Assembly: GCF_004118265.1 (NCBI RefSeq)
Contig: NZ_SDHW01000006.1
Location: 62,001-126,000, forward strand
Length of the DNA: 64,000 nucleotides
Reading direction: 5' to 3'
Source: Lacibacter luteus
GTDB lineage: Bacteria > Bacteroidota > Bacteroidia > Chitinophagales > Chitinophagaceae
Shown here: piece after piece, positions 1 to 10,300 of the stretch
How the letters are laid out: each line of letters begins with the position of its first letter
How positions within the stretch are numbered: the first letter of the stretch is position 1
Notes under the pieces: generated by a model
Told to the model about the DNA's origin: nothing
The model's database searches: none
The model's input: only the letters and a program-made list of their open reading frames with translations
Program-made: the position numbers and the translations under genes

Positions 1-586
1 ACAACATCAACACACCACAAATGCGGTAAATCGTATTGCGTAGTTTTTTCTTTTGCATTTTCGTTACATCTTTTGGATGAGGAAATAGAAAAAGCGACAT
101 AACTGCAAGGCTGGTTAAAAAAATTGCTGCCGCAACAAGGTGCAGGGTTTCTCTTGCTTCCGGTGCTTTTAATCCATTTACAATAAACTTATGTCCCTGT
201 GTACATTCAGCTGCACGAATATCGCCGGTAGGAAAAAGCAGAACAACCAATGCACTGATGCCTGCAATTGTAGATACCCAAAAATCAATTTCCCTGTTGC
301 CTTTGTAAATGATCAAAAAGAATGCAAGCAGGCTTACAACAATAATAAACACGCTTCCTACCCTGGTAAAATAATAATGACTGATCGACTCAAGTGGTTT
401 ACTATGTCCGCAGTCGATCATTAGACCAAAGTAAATAAGCACAGGTAAAAGCAAACCCAAGATGCCTACTGTATTACGCAGTACATCCTGGTTTTTCCCA
501 AGCCATATCTCATCGTTGTTGGGTTTATAATCCAGGTTCAATGTTTCAGCAACTTTGGTTTGCTGTATCGGGCTTTGCTGTTTCAT
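1..586 (-). CDS. Multi-pass membrane protein, 3' end outside the window
   Basis: The frame is open from an ATG at 586 to the window edge, giving 195 residues without a stop. It reads as an N-terminal soluble stretch of about 38 residues, then hydrophobic helices near residues 39-57, 77-94, 103-119 and 147-168, with a fifth starting near 187. The loop 'ESISHYYFTRVGS' after the first helix is distinctive and resembles uncharacterised bacterial membrane proteins I have no name for. It lies 76 bp downstream of the CHAP gene on the same strand, so it could belong to the injection-system operon. A role as an immunity or anchoring protein is only a guess. Confidence 0.7.
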   Translation of the reverse strand, partial: MKQQSPIQQTKVAETLNLDYKPNNDEIWLGKNQDVLRNTVGILGLLLPVLIYFGLMIDCGHSKPLESISHYYFTRVGSVFIIVVSLLAFFLIIYKGNREIDFWVSTIAGISALVVLLFPTGDIRAAECTQGHKFIVNGLKAPEARETLHLVAAAIFLTSLAVMSLFLFPHPKDVTKMQKKKLRNTIYRICGVLML

Positions 587-662
587 ACATTGTGGGTTTT
601 AAATTATTATTTCTCCGCCCAACGAAGGCGTAAGCCGGAGGATACTCATCACTAATCATGCA

Positions 663-1415
663 TCATTTGTATTCAATAAACCCTCTGTTGATTTTTGCAA
701 TTTTACGTTGCAAACGAAACACGCCAATACCGTTCCTGCTGCCACTGTTATTACTGTTGCCTTCAATGGTATGAATAATACCGCCTTCCACTTTTTCTAC
801 AATACCTGTATGACCTGCACTGCCACCTGTGTTTAAAATAAAAATATGACCGGGCTTTATGAGCGATGGTTTATCTACAGCTTCTGCAGTTGTAATTTTC
901 TTTCCTGCAGTTTTATTCCAATGTGTCATTACATGACCTGTTTTCACCAATGGATTGTTCTTACCAACATTTGCCGCTGCTTTATCGAAGCACCAGTAAA
1001 CAAATGCGGCACACCAAAACAAACCCGGCGGCAAACCAACACTTGCCAGATAAGCATTCACTTCAGGACCTTTGTTACTGCCGGGCGGGTTTTCCATAAT
1101 GCCTAATTGCGTAATGGCTACTTTCAATGTTTCTGTAAGCAGCACATTGGGTGCAGCATCGGTTACAACAATATTTTCTATGCCAAACAAAGCAGCCCAT
1201 GTTAACGAACCTATTTTGCCATCGATCTCCAATGCATTCCCGTTCTGATCCATATGTGTTGCCTGGAACAGTTTAACAGCATTTACTGTTTTTTTACCAT
1301 ACACTCCCGTGCCCTGCAGATCGCCGATGTGCAGTTCCATTAATTTTTTCTGAATAGCTTTTACAATTCTGGCATCCTGTTCGCCTTCTTCAATTAAACG
1401 GTTTGGGTATTTCAT
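663..1415 (-). CDS. Peptidoglycan-binding / CHAP amidase (endolysin-like)
   Basis: The 250-aa protein has a peptidoglycan_binding_1-like domain (about residues 12-76, with 'TVNAVKLFQ' and 'IDGKIGSLTWAAL') followed by a CHAP cysteine hydrolase domain (about 95-245). Catalytic candidates are Cys135 in 'LFWCAAFV', His202 in 'AGHTGIV' and Glu218/Asn220 in 'IEGNSN'. CHAP enzymes cut peptidoglycan as amidases or endopeptidases. There is no signal peptide, so it would need lysis or the injection particle to reach its substrate. It is the last complete gene of the injection-system cluster, 15 bp after the tape measure gene. It may be a particle-release lysin, a tail-associated hydrolase or a cargo effector; the sequence does not decide between these. 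Confidence 0.85.
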   Translation of the reverse strand: MKYPNRLIEEGEQDARIVKAIQKKLMELHIGDLQGTGVYGKKTVNAVKLFQATHMDQNGNALEIDGKIGSLTWAALFGIENIVVTDAAPNVLLTETLKVAITQLGIMENPPGSNKGPEVNAYLASVGLPPGLFWCAAFVYWCFDKAAANVGKNNPLVKTGHVMTHWNKTAGKKITTAEAVDKPSLIKPGHIFILNTGGSAGHTGIVEKVEGGIIHTIEGNSNNSGSRNGIGVFRLQRKIAKINRGFIEYK

Positions 1416-1430
1416 ATGCTTATTTTTAAG

Positions 1431-2879
1431 TTAATAAAACCATTCTGTTTTCAGCATCTGTTTCATCCACGGCAGCTGTATCATTGACATATTCCACGGC
1501 AAATGCTGCAATAACATATCATAGGGTTGCTGTTCCACCTGCAAAATCCACTCACCATTACGTAACAACAATTTTCCGTTTCGCTGTAAAAACGATTCCT
1601 GTAAACCTGCAACAGATGTATCGCCCAATACATTCCAATACTCAATTACAGAAGCAAGCATGTTGTTTATTTCTTCTTTCATTATATCGCTTACTGTAAA
1701 CGCACTTACTTCAAGTGCCTGCGAGGGATGCAGTCCGCACAAAATCTTTGGCAGCACCAACCCTGTTTCGTCTTTTGGTACAGCACCTGTTGCAATTACA
1801 TGCAGCAGACAAACAGCATCTCTTACATGCAACAGTTCGTTCTCTGCTGTAATATTCACTTTTGCAAACAGGACAGGAAGAAAAGCAGCTACCAATACAA
1901 GACCGGCATTGGAAATAAAAATGCCCTCTTCTGCAATGCTTGTTTGCTCATGCTGCTGTTCTTCCTGCAACAATTTGTTTAAAGCAGCCTCATCTGTTAA
2001 TTGTTTACGGGTAAATGAAGACTGCTTTTGTTCATCAATCTGCTGTACATTTTTTTCTGCTCTTGCTATTTGCGATTGCGCTTTTTTAAACAGTTTTGAT
2101 TGAAAAGAAATTATCTGCAAACTTTTGGGCTGTATTGCTGCTGTTTGCTGCAATTGTTGAAACAAAGTAACCGCTGCATATTCTATAAAAGTTTCATCCT
2201 TCCAATTACCGGCAATTTGCAAAGCTGTTTTCAGCAACAGTTCTTTTATTTGTGCGCTGCTGCTGAGGTTTTCAACGAGCAGCTGCAAATCATTTGTATA
2301 CTGTTGATAGTGCTCATCTGTTTTAAACAATGGTTGAAACAAATTCAATTGAACAGCAGCCGGCAACGCTTCTTTTAAACGAACGATTCCATTATCATTT
2401 TGTTTCAGTAGTTGAAGCAGCTGCTGTAAAAACTGAATATCCGGTTGTATGAACAATTGCTCAACTTTTTCAAACCAATTCGCTTTTTGCTCAACACTTG
2501 TTTTCCAGGAAGTAAAGCCGTGCTTTAAGTAAAATAAAAATTCTTCTTCAAAATGTTGTACAACTTTTACTTCTTTATAACCAGCCTTAGCAACAGAGCC
2601 CGAACGGTATAACTGTAACTTGTCTCTCAGCTGAAAAAGCAATTGTTTCGTTGCTTCTTCTTTCCACTGTTTGTTCCGAAGATTTACATTCAGCTGCAGT
2701 TTATCCAGTGTAATTACAGCATCGGCATTGCAATAACTTTCCAGTTCTGTATTGAGTTGATCCATGAACTGCTGCAGCCAATCTTTTACTTCTTTTTGCA
2801 AAGCAAAGCCATCCTCCTTTCCATGATACATGAAATCGAGGCTGGCTTTTTTGATGATATGTGTTTGTTGCTCCTGCAT
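1431..2879 (-). CDS. Contractile injection system tape measure protein (Afp14-like)
   Basis: The 482-aa product carries the conserved C-terminal region of the CIS_TMP family. Around residues 325-345 it has 'ISNAGLVLVAAFLPVLF', then 'ATGAVP', 'LCGLHPSQ', 'ESFLQRNGKLL' and a terminal 'LPWNMSMIQLPWMKQML'. The first 320 residues are rich in Gln, Leu and Lys and look helical. In related particles this protein sets tube length during assembly. It starts 4 bp after the 1485-aa gene stops, inside the tight operon. The protein is short for a ruler, so a short particle is a reasonable inference, though only part of the protein may act as the ruler. Confidence 0.82.
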   Translation of the reverse strand: MQEQQTHIIKKASLDFMYHGKEDGFALQKEVKDWLQQFMDQLNTELESYCNADAVITLDKLQLNVNLRNKQWKEEATKQLLFQLRDKLQLYRSGSVAKAGYKEVKVVQHFEEEFLFYLKHGFTSWKTSVEQKANWFEKVEQLFIQPDIQFLQQLLQLLKQNDNGIVRLKEALPAAVQLNLFQPLFKTDEHYQQYTNDLQLLVENLSSSAQIKELLLKTALQIAGNWKDETFIEYAAVTLFQQLQQTAAIQPKSLQIISFQSKLFKKAQSQIARAEKNVQQIDEQKQSSFTRKQLTDEAALNKLLQEEQQHEQTSIAEEGIFISNAGLVLVAAFLPVLFAKVNITAENELLHVRDAVCLLHVIATGAVPKDETGLVLPKILCGLHPSQALEVSAFTVSDIMKEEINNMLASVIEYWNVLGDTSVAGLQESFLQRNGKLLLRNGEWILQVEQQPYDMLLQHLPWNMSMIQLPWMKQMLKTEWFY

Positions 2880-2883
2880 TTGA

Positions 2884-5800
2884 TTATACCGATTTGATCA
2901 TATCAATGATTGTCTTTAACAATTTCAGATATTTTGGTTTTGTTGCTGCTTCACCGTTTTGTGTTGTGCGGTTAAATTCATTCTCCATGTCGTTACCCAT
3001 TTCTTTTACCATTGCCACATCTTTCGCAGAAAAACTTCCGGCAGCAATCAGGGCTGTCCATTCTTTTACATGTGCCCTTATTGCCGTAAATGTTCTGGCC
3101 ATCGGCACTTTTGCTACATCAAAATCTTCTTTCTGTATACAAACAATGTACATGGCCACTCTGGTTAATACACGATAAAGGAACAGGGCCTGTATGCGTA
3201 ACACTGCACGATCCGGATTAGTGATGATCCCATGCAGTTCTGCTAACCATCTTGCAATGATTGCTTCGCTTTGCTCTGCAGCAAACAACGCAAGCTGATC
3301 GTCGGTTGGTTTATTTACAACAGTGGTTAACAGCTTAAAGAACGATTCAACTGAGGAATATGATTGAAAGACTTCTCTGAACTGACTGAAACGATTCGTA
3401 TCAACGTTTGGCAATGCACGGAACTGTCCGATTATATCCACAAGCGAATCGCATACTTTTTGTTGTGGGATATCCTGCATTTCAACTTTCAACACAACTG
3501 TATCTGTTGCAGAAGCACCTTTATTATCTGTAACTGTTAATCCAAATTCATACGCACCTGGAGCAATACCTTTAACGGTTGGTTTTTCCAGTTTTGCATC
3601 GTTGAACACAGGAGCTGTTGTTCCTGCAGGAAAACTGATTGCCTTCCATTCAAACTGTAATGCTCCACCTTCAGGATCGCTCGACGCACTTCCATCTAAT
3701 GTTGTTGAACGGTTTGTTGCTGTAATGATCACAGCCCTGTCTGCACCTGCATTAGCAACCGGCGGTTTATTTTCCGGAGGCACTACTTCAACTATTACAT
3801 TGTCGATGGCACTATCGCCATCGTTGTCTGTAACCTTTAACTGAAACTCGTACTTACCAACCTGGAATACTTTTACAACAGTTTGTACAAGCGATGCTGT
3901 TTCAATAATTGCATTTGGTCCGCTAACCGGCGACCAGTTGAATGCAACGATACTACCATCTTCATCTTTTGAATTACTTCCATCGAGAATAAAACTTGTA
4001 GCTGTTGCAAATGATAATACAACAGATTGATCAGCCCCTGCATCAGCAACCGGAGGTTTATTCGGTTCCGGTGGTGCCGGTAACACAATTACCAATGCAG
4101 AGTCCCGTGCAATGGATCCTTTATCGTCCGTAACACTTAATTCAAATTCGTAGGTTCCTTCCTGCAGATCGATCACATCGGTTCTTGAACTTGTTGCAGT
4201 AGTAAACGATGGACTTCCCGGTCCTGAAAGTTTAGTCCACTGATAGAAAGTGATTACACCATCCGGATCGGTTGATGCTGTGCCGTCTAATGAAATTTTA
4301 TTTAACGGCGCTACAATTGTTTGATCGGGGCCTGCATTGGCAACCGGTCCTTTATTTGGTGTTTCAGGTGGCGTTGCTGGTTCGTTTACGATGTATTGTA
4401 TCGGCGGGCAATCGGAACAACAGCGATAAGGCAAATAAAAATCGGCAATCACCATTCCTTGTCCTATTTCGCCAAAGCCATCTGCAGTTGCTGCTGTAAG
4501 TACAATACGCATGTTCGTTGCATCATCGTTCATTTCTTCTTCATAAACATCATAACCATGTTCTTCCACCACAATTGTATACGGCACCACACTACTGGTA
4601 AACTTAAACGCACCATTCATACTTGTAACAGTTGCCTCACCGGTTTCTGCAATGCTTACTACTGCACCGGGTATGGGTGTATTACTTTCATCAACTACAA
4701 CACCTGCAACAGCTGTTGTTCTTTCTTTTACTTCGCTTGTTTTATTAAACAATCTGTCGCCCGACTCTGTTTTCATAAAACTTTCTCTTCTCCTGTCTGC
4801 TAATGAATCGCTGACAATAATCCTTCCTCTTCGTTTTGCATGATACACAATAACAAAAGTTCCTCCCATCGGCACGCCTGCTTTGTGTTGCAAGCCGGGA
4901 TGCATTTTGCTGAAGTAACCAAACTGACGCAATCTTGAAACAAGCTGATACCTGCGCAGGTAATCTTTCTTTAACGAACTTAATGCACTGCATTTGCAGT
5001 TGTAGATCAATACATCCAGGTGATCCATTAAATCTTCAATCATAAAAATGAGCAGGAAGATGATGGCTAACCCGTTGTTATTTGCTGCTAACACAGTAAA
5101 CATGTTACGGTTTGCAAGCTTACCGGTATCGTTTGTTGCTGTGCCGGTATCGTTTGTAATATTACCTGCAAGTGAAGTTTTTTCTGTTTCGGCAATAGTT
5201 GTTGCACTGCCAAGTGTAGAACGTTGTGCGTTGGTAAAAATATCAAACATGGCTTTTAAAGCTTTTGCGTACTCGGCAAGTTTGTTACTTGCATCGCAAT
5301 AGGCTTTTACATCAAACTCTGCCAGGTCTTCTGTTAACAATGTTGATAAACGGATAATACCCAAAGGCACTTTAAAAAAGTTGAGTACCGTTAACAGGAT
5401 ATTGCCTTGCGAAATATTCATTCCATCAGGTATATCATCATTGTTTACATCGGGCAGATCGGCTCCAAACAATACTTCCAAAAATGATTCGAGTGTAAGC
5501 GTTTCGTCGGTTAATCCATTGCGATGTAACAGTTCAATCATCAAACCCAACGACTTTTCACGAAGCTTATAACCTTTACTGCATACATCAAATAATTCTA
5601 CCTGTGATACTTCTCCCGCAAGTTTATAACGGTCGAGCATCTTACCCATGAAGTTGATGGAGAAATCATAATAATACTTCAGCTCTTTACACAAGGAGCA
5701 AAGTATTTCCCTGCGCATACTGTCGTACATCGATTCAAGATCCTGGAAATGACAAAGCATTTCAAGCGAACCTGTACGGCTTATTTTATCGCCACGCATT

Positions 5801-7341
5801 TGCAGGCTTGTACTGAATTTCGAACCCGTTTCTGTAGTGAGTGCAATAATATCAACCGGCAGCCTGTTTTTCTGTATCTGTTGTTTTACCTGCTTCAACA
5901 CATGCGTGTAAGGTTTGCCAACGATACCTTCGATGCGTAAAAAATTGTAAGGCTCCAGATCGTAGTTCAATGGCTCCCGCACAAAATCGTTACTGCTGTT
6001 ATATTGCTTTGCATGATAAGAAAGGCTTCTTGTTGCATCATTCAACAAACTGCGACGGTAACTCCAGTTTAGATACAAAGGCGCAGGACCACTGTTTACA
6101 ACATAGTAATAAGGAATTGCTTTTTGCGAAAGCGGAACATCCCACAACATACTTGGTGTAATGCGGAGGTATTCATCTTCTTTGCTGTTTACTCCTGTTA
6201 CCGGCGGGAGGAAAAACTGTTCGGTCAGCAGCACCAGGCGTTTGAACAACAGTTTTAATTCGGCCAGCATATTTTTTTGATCGAATAGCGGCGAATAAAT
6301 AAAATAATGCCTGTATGGTAACAATCCACTTGTAACAGATGGTATTGCTTCGCCTAATAATACATGACGGGGAAATAAACTGCTGTCGGGACAACAGGTG
6401 CTCAATACATGCGTACCTGCTTTTCTAAACTCATCGTAAGCAAGCAACAGATCGCTGAACAGATCATAATGATATTGCAGATGGATGAGTTGATTTTGAT
6501 TGATGCTGCCATTATACAGGTAACTGAATTTTGCTGACAGACCTGCAAACGGATTGGATGCATACCCTTGTGCAACCAACGAACCAAACATGGTATAAAC
6601 AGAACTGAGTGTTGCTTCTGTTTGATCGATAAAATTTTTACTGAGCAGATCGAAGTACGCTTTAAAAATATCATCTGTTCCTACCGGTGAAGTATTGGGT
6701 ACATCCCAACGCTTCATCCGTATTTCGGGCAAGGCAGTAAATGTGTTTACGCCAAAACTTACTGCTGTTGTGCCCATCAGCAATGCAGCATCGGCAATAT
6801 CAACAGCCATTGGCAAAAACGAAACTTCAATATTGATCCCTTTATCATCACAGGAGTTTGGATCGCAGTTCTTGTTTTCCATTTCCTTCAGCTCTACAAA
6901 CAACATGATCACTTTGCCTTTCAAAAAACCGGCATCAATCGTTTGCAAATCGGGATCAACAGCAGCTTTCTTCAGCTCCCATATATCCATGGCAACTTTA
7001 CTGCCGTTTATTGTTTTGTAAAACTTATCGTAGATCTGTGGCGTATCAACTTTGTACTTTTTGTATTGTGTGTAGCTGTTTGTTGGAACAGTAATTAAAT
7101 AACCTTCGGAGGTTACAGCACAACCCTTGGTAATGGTAACAGACGATTGCGCAGCGTTTACCTGTACCTGTAAACCGCAAACTATACCAATACCAATGAG
7201 GTTTGTACGGGTGATCCTGTTCTGTTCATCAAGATATCCAAACAGATCATTCAGGTCTTCAGATGTGAGTAACTGATCAGCAACGAACTTCGGAAATTCA
7301 ACTTGCACCGGAAGCATATGGTTAAAATTTATGTTCCGCAT
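2884..7341 (-). CDS. Large baseplate/tail-fibre candidate with carboxypeptidase-like and PKD domains
   Basis: This 1485-aa protein begins with a conserved-looking head (about residues 10-110: 'FVADQLLTSEDLNDLFGYLD', 'GIGIVCGLQV', 'AVTSEGYLI') seen in uncharacterised proteins near Bacteroidota injection systems. A long middle region follows, with a hydrophobic segment near residue 755 ('GLAIIFLLIFMIEDLM'). Next comes a carboxypeptidase-regulatory-like beta domain (about 875-950, 'GVVVDESNTPIPGAVV'). Three PKD domains follow (about 996-1090, 1097-1185 and 1193-1284), each opening with a 'VA(D/N)AGAD'-type motif, and a helical tail closes the protein. PKD and carboxypeptidase-like modules often mediate surface or carbohydrate binding. 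Its place between the Afp12-like and tape measure genes matches the Afp13 fibre slot. Receptor binding is inference. Confidence 0.65.
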   Translation of the reverse strand: MRNINFNHMLPVQVEFPKFVADQLLTSEDLNDLFGYLDEQNRITRTNLIGIGIVCGLQVQVNAAQSSVTITKGCAVTSEGYLITVPTNSYTQYKKYKVDTPQIYDKFYKTINGSKVAMDIWELKKAAVDPDLQTIDAGFLKGKVIMLFVELKEMENKNCDPNSCDDKGINIEVSFLPMAVDIADAALLMGTTAVSFGVNTFTALPEIRMKRWDVPNTSPVGTDDIFKAYFDLLSKNFIDQTEATLSSVYTMFGSLVAQGYASNPFAGLSAKFSYLYNGSINQNQLIHLQYHYDLFSDLLLAYDEFRKAGTHVLSTCCPDSSLFPRHVLLGEAIPSVTSGLLPYRHYFIYSPLFDQKNMLAELKLLFKRLVLLTEQFFLPPVTGVNSKEDEYLRITPSMLWDVPLSQKAIPYYYVVNSGPAPLYLNWSYRRSLLNDATRSLSYHAKQYNSSNDFVREPLNYDLEPYNFLRIEGIVGKPYTHVLKQVKQQIQKNRLPVDIIALTTETGSKFSTSLQMRGDKISRTGSLEMLCHFQDLESMYDSMRREILCSLCKELKYYYDFSINFMGKMLDRYKLAGEVSQVELFDVCSKGYKLREKSLGLMIELLHRNGLTDETLTLESFLEVLFGADLPDVNNDDIPDGMNISQGNILLTVLNFFKVPLGIIRLSTLLTEDLAEFDVKAYCDASNKLAEYAKALKAMFDIFTNAQRSTLGSATTIAETEKTSLAGNITNDTGTATNDTGKLANRNMFTVLAANNNGLAIIFLLIFMIEDLMDHLDVLIYNCKCSALSSLKKDYLRRYQLVSRLRQFGYFSKMHPGLQHKAGVPMGGTFVIVYHAKRRGRIIVSDSLADRRRESFMKTESGDRLFNKTSEVKERTTAVAGVVVDESNTPIPGAVVSIAETGEATVTSMNGAFKFTSSVVPYTIVVEEHGYDVYEEEMNDDATNMRIVLTAATADGFGEIGQGMVIADFYLPYRCCSDCPPIQYIVNEPATPPETPNKGPVANAGPDQTIVAPLNKISLDGTASTDPDGVITFYQWTKLSGPGSPSFTTATSSRTDVIDLQEGTYEFELSVTDDKGSIARDSALVIVLPAPPEPNKPPVADAGADQSVVLSFATATSFILDGSNSKDEDGSIVAFNWSPVSGPNAIIETASLVQTVVKVFQVGKYEFQLKVTDNDGDSAIDNVIVEVVPPENKPPVANAGADRAVIITATNRSTTLDGSASSDPEGGALQFEWKAISFPAGTTAPVFNDAKLEKPTVKGIAPGAYEFGLTVTDNKGASATDTVVLKVEMQDIPQQKVCDSLVDIIGQFRALPNVDTNRFSQFREVFQSYSSVESFFKLLTTVVNKPTDDQLALFAAEQSEAIIARWLAELHGIITNPDRAVLRIQALFLYRVLTRVAMYIVCIQKEDFDVAKVPMARTFTAIRAHVKEWTALIAAGSFSAKDVAMVKEMGNDMENEFNRTTQNGEAATKPKYLKLLKTIIDMIKSV

Positions 7342-7353
7342 ACTGCGGAATGA

Positions 7354-10300
7354 TTAAATAATGGTATTGTCTAAAAACACCCTGTTACTATCGTCGCCAT
7401 CCACGCAATCGTGTAATCTTGCTTCAGGGTAAACATTTTTCAATTGTTCAAATACAGCCAACAGCGCTGTTAATTTGTTGTGTAACTGTACAGCATCGGG
7501 TTCGGGTTTTGCCAATTCAGCAAGCCATGCACAATAAACAGTTTCAAATTTTTCGAGTTGTTCATTGCTAACCCAGCAAATTTTTACTGCAAGATGTGCG
7601 GGTACTTCCATGCGAATGGTTTGCTCTGCAAAACGTCTGAATTCGATACCGCTGTTGGCAATACCTGTTTCGCCACTCAGTACAACTGTTAAACGGAACG
7701 AATAAGGATCATCTTCGCCACAGGCTTCGCAGTTATCGGGAATGCAAATGCTCAACAATGGATCGCCTGCCGGAAATTTTGCCGAAGGAACATTGCGGGG
7801 CCGCAACAACAAATGTTCTACAACAAAAACTTTATCGGCAAGCAGCAACTGTTTACCAAATGCAAGCAGCTCTTTCACGACTACTTCTGCATCGGCTTTT
7901 TTACTAAAGACCTGTTTGCGTGTTGCAATAATTTCGCCTGTTGGGTCGGTAAGGTTAATGACCCATTTATTTACTTTCTTTATTTGCCAGCGTGTTTCAT
8001 CGGCGATATACTTCTTAACTTCTGCTATTTCTGCAAACGCTTTTGCTTCGGCAACAGCAAGATCTTCGTCGAAGTATTTTGTACTGCTGCTTAATTGTAT
8101 TTTTCCATCAGCATCACGCAAGCGCCAGCGACGTTCGTACAATACTGCATCCGTATCACTTTCTTCATACAATTCAAACTGATTGCCAAAGGCATCTAAC
8201 CCAAGTAAGCGCTGAATGCGCACCTGCAGTCCACTTACATTTTCTGCATTGCAAACATGTGCCGGATCTTTATAGTTAAATGCTTTGCCACGATTGGCAC
8301 TCATAAACGGAAATGCCTTTAAAAAGCCGATCTTATCTTTTATCAATTTATCATCGGCAATGGCTTTGCTGCTGCTGTAGGTATACAGCATTAATGCATA
8401 CTCATTGAAATTTTCGGCAAACCTTGCAAGCAAATGATTGAGGAAACGGTTGCGCCGGTCGAAAAATTCTTCCTGTGTTTCTGCAAGTGTTTGCAGTTTA
8501 CTATCGGTTAATCCATTGTAAAGATCAGCTTCCACAGTGTTTATATCGGCCGATGTAAGCACACGTGTAAAATAAGTTGCTGTAACAGACGGATCAATTG
8601 CAAACAACTCCTGTACATTTTTTAATTGCTCCAGGTAATTCACCAATAGCTGTTCATAAAACAACAGGTAGGCTTTTAGTTGTTTTGCCTGTGCTTTTCG
8701 CTCTGCAGTAGCTGTTTTCGGTAAACCATCGTAACCTGCACCATAAGTTAACGGCAGTGAATATTGCAAGGGCTGATAATCGCCCAACGCATAAAACGTT
8801 CCTGTTGGTACAGGCAAGTCGTTTTCAATAATGGAATATTTTGGTTGCGCATGTTCGCCCTTGATCACTTGCAATGTATCGCTCAGCTCCAGCTTATCGG
8901 GTAAAAACGGAAGACCATTTTTGAACACAAGAATTTTCGATGCTTCAAGATATAAGCGTGGCTGATGATTGTAACTTACTTCCATCACCCATTCCGCATT
9001 CGTAATTAAATTTCCTTCTGCATCAAATTTGGTGAGTACAAAATTCTTAATACTCTTCACGCCTTCAATATCCATCAGCAGATTGATGATATCGGATGTA
9101 TAAATAAATTGTTTGAGGTTGGTTGAGGCAAGCTGATCGTTATTGATAAAGCCGTTGTTGAGTTTGGGGCCATCGAAAATTTCATCTACGGGCACACCTG
9201 CATCCATCAGTTCTTTTAACGAATAGAATTTTATATCCGGACTGAAATACTGATCGATCCTGTAATACGCTTCTGCCAATACAGCTTCAATATCAACAGC
9301 AGGATCAACTTCCATATCAGCACAAATACCAAAATCTTCCACAGCTATTGCGTTGATGCTGCAATAATCCTCACTAAGATTCCGATGCGCATGTAACGAC
9401 TGTTCTGTTTCCTGCATCACCGCTTCTGCTTTATGAATCAATGCCAGGTATTTTGCAAACAAACCGGAAGTAGAACTGTCTGTGATGGATTGTTTGATGG
9501 CATCAAGTTTGATTTGCTTGCGATCACTGTCGCTGCGGAACCAGATCGTTGTAGGCACATCGGCAAACGTAATAGTAAGTGTAGCAGCCTGAGTTTTATC
9601 TGGCTTATAAGTAACATCTACCGTTGTGTAAACAGGTCTGCGCAAAACACTCGCCATCTGATCGGCCGGGATATCGGTGTTATCATTTTTATTACCCGAA
9701 ATAAACTGAACTGTTACTGCGTCTATTTCACTGTTAGGGTTCAACAGATCTTTGTATAAGGTTTTGTTTGCATCGATCAACTGCCATGCAGGTAAACGCA
9801 TTTCGATCATTGCTGTTGAAATGCCATCGGCCACAGCAAAACTGAAATTGTATTTAACTTTTCCGCTGTTGAGATCGCCGGCTGTATCATCGGTTTCAAA
9901 TTCAACCAGTACATCATAAAATCCTTTGATGATGATGGGATGTTCGGTTGGTTGATACTGTAAAGAACTGGTGCTGCATTTGGCATAAATAAGCAAATCG
10001 TTGCAGGCACACTCTTTACACTTCAGCCAGGCATTTTTAATACCGTTGATATCGATAAGCAGTTTGCGATAGTCGGCATTGGTCCAGGGATTAACAGTAA
10101 GAATTTCTCTTGCAGTATAAAAGCCCTGGCGCAATGGATTTTGTTTGGGAAACTTCTCTTCCGGTTCGGCCAACAGATCTTTCATATCAAGATTGGTACG
10201 ATAACCAAGATCTGTAACGGCATAACTCAACAACTCAAGTATTGTAATACCGGGATCGTGAATATTATAATCCGTCCAGATACTGCTACTCAGTTGCTCG

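Noticed and set aside
3490-4360. Repeated blocks in the large fibre gene
   Set aside because: They are explained by three homologous PKD domains, not by a mobile repeat.
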